Positions 49,380 to 63,030 are shown, counted from the first letter of the stretch. The stretch is DNA of 64,000 nt from Artemisia argyi (GCA_030686995.1 JARVZY010002390.1:1-64000), one strand, 5' to 3'. Translations and numbers: made by a program. Notes: generated from the letters alone by a model not told the origin.

Positions 49380-49935
49380 CTATCCTCGAGCTCGTCTCCA
49401 CTTTGCCCACCACTTGCCACATTCATTATCGCCCCCGGCATGGTTGGTCCTTTACCCATCTACACCGAGACTTCCTACATTCCCGTCATCCCGACCACCT
49501 TAATTATTCTAGTTTTTGTTCTTATGTTTTGACTATAAGAATAACAAGATAATTTAATTTGAGATTAAAATTTGGGTTTTAGAGCACAAGGTGCAACAAT
49601 GAGGTTGAGCTATTCATTTAGGCCTCACGGGTGCCACATCAACTTACATCCTCTTCACAACTAATGCTAACAAAAGTACTAGTTTCATACTTTGATAAAT
49701 TTTAAACATATAACCACCCCCAACAAATAACCTCAACTTACTCATTTGGGGACCACCACTAATAACTTTATTTTTTTATTCATTTCATTAAATACATTAA
49801 ATTCATTTCACTAATAATTAAAAATAATACACATATTATTTCATCAAATAAAAAACATACAATACGAAAATAAAAACATATGATACGAAAATAAAAAAAA
49901 TACAACACATACTACTAATATGAAATTTAAACATT
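49380..49935. other. Non-coding sequence beside a transposase-associated fragment
   Basis: The first 120 bases are CT-rich; the rest is AT-rich and lies on the 3' side of the minus-strand fragment at 49936-50133. I see no gene and no clear inverted repeats. Confidence 0.35.
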
Positions 49936-50133
49936 TTATTCGTTATCTTCAGCATCAAGACTTTGGTATTTCTTGGTTATTCTTGCTTGTCTCCTGCGAA
50001 TGATTTCGACTTTTACTGGGTCAGTAACCAAGCTGGCATCTAGCATGAACATCTGCATTTCTTGCATCTCCAACGCCTTTTCTTCTTTCTCCAACGCCTT
50101 TTCTTTCCTCTTCCTCCTCGCCTCGTAACAAGA
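49936..50133 (-). pseudogene. C-terminal fragment of a Harbinger-ORF1/NAM-associated-like protein
   Basis: The minus strand reads a charged coiled-coil (KALEKEEKALEMQEMQMFML) followed by LVTDPVKVEIIRRRQARITK and a short acidic tail before TAA at 49936-49938. The pattern resembles the NAM-associated C-terminus of Myb/SANT-type proteins carried by PIF/Harbinger-like elements, often database-labelled glutathione S-transferase T3-like in composites. The upstream part was cut off by the family B insertion at 50134. Identification is by pattern only. Confidence 0.5.
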
Positions 50134-50213
50134 TCATACGTGGGAATCGCACCAGGCTTTACCTCTAGAGGGATCTTGAGAAGCTTACAACCCCACCAGG
50201 CAGTGTACCTGAT
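50134..50213 (-). repeat. Family B 3' LTR, first piece
   Basis: The 80-base tip of the minus-strand element's LTR. It stops at ACCTGAT, where the plus-strand element inserted; the LTR resumes at 56684 after the CTGAT duplication. Confidence 0.85.
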
Positions 50214-50419
50214 TGATGAGGCGAAAAATGAACCACTTTTAGGGGGTCATTTAAGCCCGGAATTGAATTTATTTGATCAAATATTGCCCTAAATCGTTCC
50301 TTTTGTGATTTTAGTTACTTTGGGAGAGAAATCTGGAAAAGGAAGCAATTCGGACGTTTTTGGAGCATAAAAGTGAAGAAAACGCCAAAGTCTTAATTTT
50401 CCTTGCTGGGAACAGTAGG

Positions 50420-50635
50420 TGACGGCGTTAAGAAGGAATTTCTGACGGTGTCAAGAGTAATTTCCATGACGACCCAGTACAGATTTGACGGCGTCACGAA
50501 GAAGGGCATCAAGAGTAAAATTCATGACGGCCTGGAAATGCTAACACATGACGGCGTCAAAAGTAGATCAATGCAGTCCGAGAATTATTTTGGCGGTGAG
50601 GTGACGGCGTCACAAGATTTGTCTTGACGCCGTCA
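50420..50635 (+). promoter_or_regulatory. Array of TGACGNCGTCA palindromes in the family B U3
   Basis: Sites at 50420 (last arm CGTTA), 50443 (TGACGGTGTCA), 50486, 50549, 50602 (all TGACGGCGTCA) and 50625 (TGACGCCGTCA). Each is two inverted TGACG half-sites, the core bound by plant TGA-type bZIP factors in as-1-like elements. The array ends about 13 bases before the TATA box. The function is inferred from motif and position. Confidence 0.6.
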
Positions 50636-50647
50636 GACCCTATTTCC

Positions 50648-50656
50648 TATATATAG
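50648..50656 (+). promoter_or_regulatory. TATA box of the family B LTR
   Basis: TATATATAG in a C-rich to A/T-rich transition, followed by a leader without ATG for about 60 bases. It is present at the same place in the other family B LTRs. Confidence 0.65.
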
Positions 50657-51628
50657 TTTTCTAATTTTCACATTAAAAAAGAGAGAAGTTTTGGAGAAAC
50701 CCTAAGTACGAACTTGGTGCGAATTTTACAGGTTTTTCAAGGGTTCTAAGCCCTTGATACCTTTCATGTGTAATTGAGATAAGTATTCTTTTAATTCAAT
50801 CAATATTTCTATGTGTTGGTTGTCTATATCTTGTTCTTGTCTTAATTCCATCATGCTAGGCTAGATCTATCTTGTATTTGCTTAGATCTAATGAAACCTA
50901 GATGTTAATTATGTGTTGATTACTTGTTTATATTTGTATTGGATGAATGAATTCGATGTTAGGCTTAAGAAAACTGGCAGACTTCCAATTGGTAACATGC
51001 TTGAACGTCTTAGGAAACATGAACTGATGTGCACTAGGTTTTATTGGTTGTATTTAATGCATGAGCCACTGTTTATAATCCCTATGGTTGTGATGGGCAT
51101 GGTATAGGAGGAGATAAGAGCTCATAGGATTGGGGAGTTAAGTGCGCCACCCCATGAATGGTATTAAGGAATATAATCCGTCATCCATGCAACTATAACA
51201 AGTAATTAACGTGTAAAAGATGTCTAGGGAGTAGTGAAATCTAAGTAAACACATTTTCTCCACTTATTGCTCACAACCTTAGTATAATTTAGTTTATTTT
51301 CATTTTTAATATTTTATTTTGATTGCATCTTTAGTATTGGGTTAGTTGACTAGCAACTAATTCTACCCAAATCCTTCAAACCCGAGATTTTTACTTGCTT
51401 TCTAAAAAAATATAAAAATACAAAAAGAATCATCCCTCACCTTTAGAACTAGTATTTAGGTTTTCTAATCCTAGCGACACTATTCCTAGCTGAACGATCA
51501 ATCCCCCGGTACTTGTCACTATACTATACTATACTACAACGATCAGGTACACTGCCTGGTGGGGGTTGTAAGCTTCTCAAGATCCCTTGAGAGGTAAAGC
51601 CTGGTGCGATTCCCACGTATCAAGTTTT

Positions 51629-51649
51629 TGGCGCCGCAGCCCGGGGAAT
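51629..51649 (+). promoter_or_regulatory. Primer binding site, tRNA-Asp-like
   Basis: TGGCGCCGCAGCCCGGGGAA begins six bases after the LTR. The first eight bases match the complement of the tRNA-Asp 3' end exactly, then three to four bases differ before CGGGGA matches again. Confidence 0.7.
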
Positions 51650-51783
51650 AGTTATTGTCTAGGTTAGAATCTCTTTTTATTAGGTCTACTTGCTAGATTC
51701 CTTTCTAGTGAGATTTTATTTTTATTTTTAGGTTTTCTTTAGTCTATCTTTTTCTTTGTGCCTTTGTTAGTAAATTAAATTCA

Positions 51784-52806
51784 TTGACTGTTCCGTTGAC
51801 CATTATGGAAAACGCGAATCCACCCCTTTCCCCTAGAGAAGTGGCTTTGTTACGTGAACAAATTGAGAGTGAGATTAGGGAACTTAGGGAGTTTAATAGT
51901 TTGATTAAGGTTGAGCTCGAACATGCATTTAGTGACCTAGCGACCGCCTTGTATTCAAATGAGGACCTAGGGCCTAATGACTTTGTGAATGTTATTGAGG
52001 GACTTGAAGAGGGGGAAATAGATCCGAAGCTTAATGACTATTTTAATCTATACCCCACTAAGAAGGAGATTGCATATTATAATAATCTTATCGATAACCC
52101 GCGATCTCTTTTCACTATAATTGAACCTAAGATAAAGAGAGGCGATCCTAAGAATGCTAAGATACCATGTATGATTGGGTATAGGCACATTAGCAATGCT
52201 TACATTGACTTTAAATCTCTAATCAACATTATGTCCTCAACTGTTTATAATGATATAGTGAAAACAAGACTTGAACCTAGAAGAGATCCCAAATACCCCG
52301 GTGGAGTTTGTAACTTTGTCGGGAGAGTTAAAGGTCTACATGTCTTTGTTGGTAATTTCACTTTTGTCACTGACTTTATGATTGTGGAGGATCTTGCTAA
52401 TGTTATTGACTGTCGATTAATCAATGTTGTGTTTGGCAAACCGTTTGTTGAGGAGTCTAAGTTGGAATATGATGAGATAGAAGGAACGATCTGATTTACA
52501 AGTAACGCCGATAGTATCACTTATAGGATGCCTAATAGGATGAAAGAATTACGCTTTATATCCCGTTTTGATAAGGACAACGTTGGTGCTTTTGAGGACA
52601 TCAATGAAGAGGATAAGAAAAAGGGCATGGATTATGTATGGGAAAAAAGGAGTCTTTATTACAAAGATTGCTTGGCCCTTGGACCAAGGTATAAAGTCGA
52701 TAAAGAATTTGCCCAAAAGATTATGGGGGCGGTTGAGAAAAAGGTGATTGGTTTTTACAAAGAATATCTACAATCGGAGAGTGGAACCAATGATGAGGTC
52801 ACGTAG
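51784..52806 (+). pseudogene. Family B protease-like protein, one internal stop
   Basis: A 340-codon frame with one TGA at 52492-52494 (Arg CGA expected). Translation more likely starts at the second ATG, 51805 (MENANPPLSPREVALLREQI). The N-terminal 100 residues are acidic and partly coiled-coil. The middle has the pepsin-like retroviral protease pattern: AYIDFKSLINIM where an active enzyme has DTGAS or DLGAS, then NFVGRVKGLHVFVGNFTFVT and VVFGKPFVEE near the second half of the fold. The C-terminal 100 residues match the minus-strand copy (IGFYKEYLQ, TNDEVT). The Asp is kept but the Gly is lost, so catalysis is doubtful. No Gag precedes it: only 134 bases separate the primer site from the frame. 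Confidence 0.75.
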
Positions 52807-55274
52807 TAACCCATGACCTTGAGTCTAGCTACAAGACTCGTAAATAAAGAAAAGCGCTTCTTGTGAGGCAACCCATGTTTTGTGTGATTTTATTTTGTTT
52901 GTTTGTTATTTGCTTTCGTATGCATGCTTGATTTTTATTGTTGGAAGATCATGTTTCTAAATTAAATAGTGAAAATACTTTACTTTGTTGTTTTGGCCTA
53001 GTCTTAACTCCACCTAAAAGTATTTTTGAAAAAGATAAGTGTAAGGGGAAACCCCAAATATGTTTTCAAGAAACAAACCGATCATGATTCTCCACAATAT
53101 TAAATGAACATGTGTATCCGTATTTGTTTGAGTCAAATGCTTGTATTGAGTCATAATGAAGTTTTGCAGGATTTTCCAGGAAGTAGGACCAAGTTTTTCC
53201 AGAAATTTTCCGGAAACTTAACATAAGAATTTCTGCAGGTCACTTCTGACGGCGTCAAGAGTTAACTCTTGACGGCGTCACGTGTAAAAAATCTGGAAAT
53301 TTTACCGGTTTTGTTTTTCTAACGGAGTCTTATGGTTTTTGTGAATTATTAAGTTTTATAATCTCCAGGAGATCTGCAAACTTCATTCCACAAGCATTAT
53401 ATCTTATCTTGTTTTCTAGAATTTAGTAACTTATATAGGATGCCGCCGATTTTACGCGAGGTTGTTTTGTCTATTTTCTCAGGATTTACAGGTTATGTAT
53501 GACAAGAAGATGATTTATATTCTGGAAGGGAAGCTTTGATTGTTCATTCTCTTGGAGGAAGATTTAACCTGGCCACCTTATTATCCATACCGAGCGGATC
53601 AGGGGAGTATTTGATTTCATTCTTTTTACTTATTTCACTTTTACATTCTTTACTTGAACATTGGGGACAATGTTCATTTTAAGTGTAAGGGGAGGGTAAA
53701 AAGATGATACCTTACATGTACACTTTCGCTTGAGTTTGTTTTGTTTTATAGTAGATGTGTAATAAAACTATGAGAAATACTTGTTAGTGCAATTTTAGCG
53801 CCAAATTTAAAATTTTTTACAACATTTAGGAGTGAAACTTTAGCCATAGCAAGCGTCTCATGGATAGGAGATTGTATGACTAGCACATAACCGTATATTC
53901 AGAAAAATTTTCCACCCAAATATGTGAGTTTCGCCTTTAGATTTGATAGGAAAAGCATTTACTATTAGTGCTTATGAGTGTACCGGTAGTATTTAGATTC
54001 TAGAACTTGCGTTAGTGATGCATCCCGAGACCGCTAGTGAGACTACATTCGTGTGGTAGGATTTACTACATGATAAGAGGCATTAGGATCACCCTTGTGT
54101 TAAACCCGTATCATAATTACTTGACCATTTAAGTCATATTACTTGGCTAGTTAAGTCAACTAATTTTCCACACCCTTAGCGTTGTACTCATTTTTAGTAC
54201 ACGAAACCCCTAGTACACCCCTCCGAGCCTATCTTTTTGTTTCTAACTTTAAGCATTTTACTTAAAGGAAGAATTTGTTACACCCCACTTAAATGTACAA
54301 CCAAATCGCCTTAGCCTTCCGTGTATGCGCTCATTTTTAGTGCATTATTGTTATTTGTTAAACCCTAAGTTAACTATCTAATTGATTACATGGTTGCTAA
54401 GTCGAGTCATATCCTTGTACATATTGTTTTGGGATGATTGGGACTCATGGGTAAGTACTTATTTTATGGAGTAATGGGGAAGAACATCATTTATTACCCC
54501 CGTATGTGCGTTAATCTTAAAAGTACTCCAAGTGTTTTGATTTTCTTAATTCGAGTCATTAGATTAGTTTATTGTAAAGTATGTAAAAATTCAAGTGTAA
54601 GGGGAATGTTCATTCCCTATGATGTATTATTTTGGATGGTAGGGTAAGAGTGTATGCAAAAAAAAAAAATAAATAAAAAATAAAAAATAAAAATCGAAAA
54701 AATCGAAAAAATCAAGAAAAAGAAAGAAAAAAAATAGAAAAAGAAAAAGAGAAAAAACATACGGACTACCATCCCGTTTCATTTATTAGCTTAAGTCGAG
54801 TCTAGTCTTGGCTTAGCAACGCCATATTGTACATGTAATTAACCGAGATTGTTAACTCGCCACCAGTAAAAACTTCCTTTATCCAACAAAACCGTGTATT
54901 TCATATCCCTACACCTAACGTTACAACCCTTTAAAAGACCTCTTTGATAGTTTATCCTAGGTGCTTACGCCATACGGTGGAGGTTTGATCCTTTCCCAAG
55001 CCTATGGTAATCTATTTTGCTATGACAGGTAGTGAGAGATATCTTCTGTTTCCATAATGTAATTTATACTTTATTACACCCGAGAGATATGAGTATCTAA
55101 ACACTATTTGTGAGGTGCTAGTGTATGACCTCCGTGCTTGTCATTGGTCTTTAGTGGAACGATTATTTGTTGTAATTACTTTTATACTAGTGTTAAATGA
55201 CCCTTAACTTGTATTTTGACTAGAATAAAAGCGCATTTGCTTGAGGACAAGCAAATCTCAAGTGTAAGGGTATA
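52807..55274 (+). other. 3' non-coding region of the plus-strand family B element
   Basis: About 2.5 kb, collinear with 58040-60628 of the minus-strand copy. It contains four AAGTGTAAGGG purine tracts (near 53037, 53681, 54594 and 55260), the last being the true polypurine tract. Stem-loops precede the second (53656-53675) and the fourth (55235-55256). A TGACG dyad lies at 53247-53280. An A-rich low-complexity block spans about 54657-54758. No protein frame. Confidence 0.75.
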
Positions 55275-56678
55275 TGATGAGGCGAAAAATGAACCACTTT
55301 TAGGGGGTCATTTAAGCCCGGAATTGAATTTATTTGATCAAATATTGCCCTAAATCGTTCCTTTTGTGATTTTAGGTACTTTGGGAGAGAAATCTGGAAA
55401 AGGAAGCAATTCGGACGTTTTTGGAGCATAAAAGTGAAGAAAATGCCAAAGTCTTAATTTTTCTTGCTGGGAAGAGTAGGTGACGGCGTCAAGAAGGAAT
55501 TTCTGACGGCGTCAAGAGTAATTTCCATGACGACCCAGTACAGATTTGACGGCGTCACGAAGAAGGGCGTCAAGAGTAAAATTCATGACGGCCTGGAAAT
55601 GCTAACACATGACAGTGTCAAAAGTAGATCAAGGCAGTCCGAGAATTATTTTGGCGGCGAGGTGACGGCATCACAAGCTTTATCTTGACGCCGTCAGACC
55701 CTATTTCCTATATATAGTTTTCTAATTTTCACATTAAAAAAGAGAGAAGTTTTGGAGAAACCCTAAGTACGAACTTGGTGCGAATTTTACAGGTTTTTCA
55801 AGAGTTCTAAGCCCTTGATACCTTTCATGTGTAATTGAGATAAGTATTCTTTTAATTCAATCAATATGTCTATGTGTTGGTTGTCTATATCTTGTTCTTG
55901 TCTTAATTCCATCATGCTAGGCTAGATCTATCTTGTGTTTGCTTAGATCTAATGAAACCTAGATGTTAATTATGTGTTGATTACTAGTTTATATTTGTAT
56001 TGGATGAATGAATTTGATGTTAGGCTTAAGAAAACTGGCAGACTTCTAATTGGTAACATGCTTGAACGTCTTAGAAAACATGAACTGATATGCACTAGGT
56101 TTTATTGGTTGTATTTAATGAATGAGCCACTGTTTACAATCCCTATGGTTGTGCTGGGCATGGTATAGGAGGAGATAAGAGCTCATAGGATTGGGGAGTT
56201 AAGTGCGCCACCCCATGAATGGTATTAAGGAATACAATCCGTCATCCATGCAACTATAACAAGTAATTAACGTGTAAAAGATGTCTAGGGAGTAGTGAAA
56301 TCTAAGTAAACACATTTTCTCCACTTATTGCTCACAACCTTAGTATAATTTAGTTTATTTTCATTTTTAATATTTTATTTTGATTGCATCTTTAGTATTG
56401 GGTTAATTGACTAGCAACTAATTCCGCCCAAATCCTTCAAACCCGAGATTTTTACTTGCTTTCTAAAAAAATATAAAAATACAAAAAGAATCATCCCTCA
56501 CCTTTAGAACTAGTATTTAGGTTTTCTAATCCTAGCGACACTATTCCTAGCTGAACGATCAATCCCCCGGTACTTGTCACTATATTATACTACAACGATC
56601 AGGTACACTGCCTGGTGGGGGTTGTAAGCTTCTCAAGATCCCTTGAGAGGTAAAGCCAGGTGCGATTCCCACGTATCA
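55275..56678 (+). repeat. 3' LTR of the plus-strand family B element
   Basis: 1404 bp, 5 bases shorter than the 5' LTR because of one fewer TATAC unit near 56585. The other differences are scattered single bases, several in the TGACG array. Confidence 0.93.
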
Positions 56679-56683
56679 CTGAT

Positions 56684-58039
56684 CGTTGTAGTATAGTATA
56701 GTGACAAGTACCGGGGGATTGATCGTTCAACTCAGGAATAGTGTCGCTAGAATTAGAAAACCTAAAACCTAGGTCTAGAGGTGAGGGATGATTCTTTTTG
56801 TATTTTTTATATTTTTATGAAAGCAATTAAAATCTCAGTTTTTGAAAGAGTGGGCGGAATTAGTTGCTAATCAACTAACCCAATAACTAAGATGCAATCA
56901 AAATAAAATAACAGAAATGAAAATAAAGCTAATTAAACTAGTGGTGTGAACAATGATAGGGAGAGTTGTGTTTACTTAGGTTTCATTACTCCCTAGATAT
57001 CTTTCACAGGTTGATAGATTGTTACAATTGCATGGATGATGGGTTATATTCCTTAATATCAGTCGTAGGGCCATGTACAATATTCCCTAACTTTATAGGA
57101 TCATACTTCACTCCTATGTCGAGCCGTTAGAAGCTCCTAACATGGGATCATTCGAATTCTCCTACGCATTAAATACAACCAAAAATCATAGTACACCTCT
57201 GATCATGTTTCTTAAGATGTTCAAGCATGTCACCAATGGAAGTCTGCCAGTTTTCTTAAGCCTAACATCAAATACAATCATCCGTAACAACTATAAACAA
57301 ACAATCAACCCATAATTAACATCTAGGTTTCACTACATCTAAGCAAACATACAAGAGATCTAGCCTAGCATGTTGAATTCAAGACAAGCGTAAGATATAT
57401 TCAAACAACACATAGACATATTGAATGAATTGAAATAGTACTTATCTCAAATTGACATGAAAGGTTTCAAATGGTAAAAACCCTTGAAAAAGCAGTAATA
57501 TTCGTACTAGGGTTTCTCCAAAGGTATACCCTACTTGTTCCTCTTCAATGAATGATAATTGCAAAACTATATATAGATTTACAGGGTGACGGCGTCAAGA
57601 AGGAATTTCTGACGCCGTCAACTCGCCGCCCATAATGATATCGGACTGCCTAGATCCAGATTTGACGCCGTCATGTGCACTTCTACTCTGGGCCATCACA
57701 TGTAATTGGATCATGACGGCCTAGACGCCGTCATGCCTATAATGTAAAACTCTTCTGGATCGTCACGGACTTTATCCACTTCCACCTCTTGTATTACTCT
57801 TGACGCCGTCACATGAAGACTCTTGACGCCGTCAGGTACTGTTCCCAGCAAGGAAAATTAAGACTTTGCCGTTTTCTTCACTTTTATGCTCCAAAAACAT
57901 CCAAAATGCTTCCTTTTCCAGAATTCACTCCAAAAGTACCTAAAATGACAAAAGGAATGATTTAGGGCAATATTTGATCAAATAAATTCGAATCCGGGCT
58001 AAAATGACCCCCTAAAAACGGTTATTTTTCGCCTCATCA
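56684..58039 (-). repeat. Family B 3' LTR, main piece
   Basis: Continuation of the LTR interrupted at 50213. Starts in the tRNA-Asp-like segment (56683-56710) and ends GCCTCATCA at 58039. The plus strand shows the TGACGCCGTCA array at about 57586-57836 and a TATATATAG box near 57570. Confidence 0.9.
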
Positions 58040-60628
<2,589 letters not shown>

Positions 60629-62887
60629 TTACGTGACCTCATCGTTGGTCTCATTGTCTAGGTCATCTCCAATATTAGTTTTGTATTCCGGACCTAGTTG
60701 CAAGCACTCTTTGTAGAAACCAAGTATTCTATTCATAACATATTCTACTCCTTTACGTCTATCCTCATCATTCCTATAGTAAACCGCTTGTTTGTGTTCC
60801 TTTTCTAGGTTTGATAGGAGGCGGTATTGTTCAATCTTATAGGGCATTTGGTAAGCAATCTTATCATTCTCTTCCTTGAATCTAACTATCCCTAGAGTCA
60901 GATCATAACTCATCTTAGAGGCCTCAACAAACGGTTTTCCGAACACTACTTGACTTAGGCAATGATCTATCACCGGACGAGTATCCTCCACTATCACAAA
61001 GTCGGTCACATAAGTGAAGTTTCCTACAATTACATGCAATCCTTTCACTCTTCCAACAAAATTACTTATCAAATTCTTACGGGGCATCATCCTATAACCA
61101 AGTTGCTTCTTCATTACCTAATTATAATAAGTCCTAGTCATGATGTTTATAGGAGACCTAGGATCGATATAAGCTTTTCATAAATGCATATGCCCAATGT
61201 TGCATGGTATGTTGATGTTAGAGGGGTCACCTACTTTAATAAGGGGTGAACCAAGGATATATGGTGTCTCGGGATCATTGAATAAATCCTTGTGATATTC
61301 CCGTTCTTCCTTGGTGGGCAATTTATCAAAGTATTCTTCTACGTTTTCTACTTCCTCTAACTTTTCTCCCTTATTAACCTCAACTTCCTTAATTTCATCC
61401 CTAGTCTCGGTTTCTACTTCAACTTCATCCTTGTCACTTTCTTCTAAATCTTTATCTTTTGGCTTAATAGTGATAACATTGACAAAGTGGACGTGTTTGG
61501 ATGACCAGGGGTCCTTAATTTGGATTCCCCTATTGGCGTCCCTAGTGTCCTTTCTAGGTGTAGTTAGCGCTTGGTTGTTAAGGGCTTTCAACAAGTTGTC
61601 AATCTTATTTGTCATCTTCGTTTGTTGTTAATTGAATTCGGTTTCAAACTTAGCTATGCGAGCTTCTTGAGATGCCATAAACTTGGACATCAATCCTTCA
61701 AGATTATTGGTACTACCATAGTTATTAGAAGGATTGTTGTTGAAAGTACGGTTGGAGGGTGGACCGTTTGGTTGGTAACGATTAGGCGGATTGGAAGAAT
61801 TGTTTTGGTTTTGTTTCCACCTAAGGTTCGGGTGATTTTTCCAAGAAGGGTTGTAGGAATCACCGTAAGGGTTTGGCTCAGGTTTGAAAGTGTACCACTT
61901 GTCTCCCGCTTCGTCGGTACGCGAGGATGCGTAGTTCGCAAAAGCTGTTCCGGGGAGTTCCATGCAATCACGAGTGTCATGGGGACCACTATATAATTCG
62001 CATGAAGAAGTGATTTTGTTCACTTGGCTTAAAGGCTTAGGAGCTTCGTAAAATTTCAAGAGAAACTTGACTTGGTCCTCAAGTTCCATGATCCTACGGT
62101 CGGGAGTGCTAGAATTGTTCGAAGGCAAAGATATTGCCTTGACCGTTTTGTTCAAATCACGGGGATCATTCCAACTTTCGTTGTCATAGAGAGCAAGATC
62201 TTCTATGAGTTCCCATGATTCTTCCGCACTTAGATCACGTAGCTTGCCACCGGCCGATTGGTCAATGGTTTGCCTTGTGGAGAGATCTATATGGTCATAG
62301 AAGATTTGGAGTTGGAGCCAAAGATCTATGCCATGATGAGGGACTTTTTGGAGTAAGTCCTTGAAATGAGTCCATGCTTCATATAGAGTTTTACCTTGAC
62401 GTTGTTGGAACATCAAGATATCATTTCTAAGCTTGGTAGTTCTCTCCGGTGGGAAAAATTGAGCAAGGAAACGAGTGGTGAGATCATCCCATGAGGTGAT
62501 GGATCCCGCGGGTAATCGTTCAAGCCATTGACTAGCTTGATCACGTAGAGAGAATTGGAATAGGCGTAATCGGGTCGACTCTCTAGTTGTAACATCAAGG
62601 TCTATAGAATCTACTATTTTAAGGAAATCCTTGAGATGTTGGTTAGGATCTTCGGAACGAAGTCCATGGAATGCACATCCGCTTTGCACCAACCGGATGG
62701 TGTCGGATCGCAAGGGAGACACATTGGCTCCTTGGGTGAGCTCAATAGTGTTTCGATAGCCTTGGTGGCTAGGACGGGAATACTCTCCTAGGGTTCGGGG
62801 CCTAAGAGGTTGGTTTGCTAGTGGTGGGTTTTGTGGGTGGTTTTGTTGTGGTGGGTTGATGGGTTTAAAGATGTTACCACCTTCCAT
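60629..62887 (-). pseudogene. Family B Gag-protease-like polyprotein with three stops
   Basis: One frame of about 752 codons from Met at 62887, broken by TAA at 61628-61630, TGA at 61178-61180 and TAG at 61118-61120. Gag: HGLRSEDPNQHLKDFLKIVD, WLERLPAGSITSWDDLTTRF and the LLQKVPHHGIDLW helix, close in pattern to Athila Gag. The knuckle reads CELYSGPHDTRDC: the second Cys is Tyr (TAT). After a Lys/Glu-rich spacer the protease-like part has AYIDPRSPINIM in place of D(L/T)GAS, then NFVGRVKGLHVIVGNFTYVT and VVFGKPFVEA. The C-terminus ends ILGFYKECLQLGPEY and TNDEVT. All three stops and the Cys change are single C-to-T or G-to-A steps. No RT or integrase follows. Confidence 0.85.
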
Positions 62888-63030
62888 GATGTCGGATGGT
62901 AAAGGTTACGAACAAAGACACGAAGAAATAAGATAGATTAAAGAAAACCTAGAAATAAAAATAAAATCTTACTAGAAAGGAATCTAGCAAGTAGACCTAA
63001 TAAAAAGAAATCCTAACCTAGACAATAACT

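Larger units (their letters stand above)
50214..51622 (+). repeat. 5' LTR of the plus-strand family B element
   Basis: 1409 bp. U3 holds an array of TGACGNCGTCA-type sites (50420-50635) just before a TATA box. U5 holds the complement of the tRNA-Asp 5' half (51510-51542) and two small stem-loops before the LTR end. By eye it is about 98% identical to the 3' LTR. Confidence 0.93.
50214..56678 (+). mobile_element. Family B element, plus-strand copy without Gag
   Basis: A 6465-bp element with LTRs 50214-51622 and 55275-56678 (TGATGAGG...ACGTATCA), flanked by the exact duplication CTGAT (50209-50213 and 56679-56683). Primer site at 51629, polypurine tract before 55275. The only frame encodes the protease-like protein; Gag, RT and integrase are absent. 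It sits inside the LTR of its opposite-strand relative, which makes a head-to-head nest. Confidence 0.93.

Noticed and set aside
51598..51614. Pol III B-box (GGTGCGATTCC resembles GGTTCGANTCC) in the family B U5
   Set aside because: The A-box-like tRNA segment lies on the opposite strand, so the two do not form a promoter.
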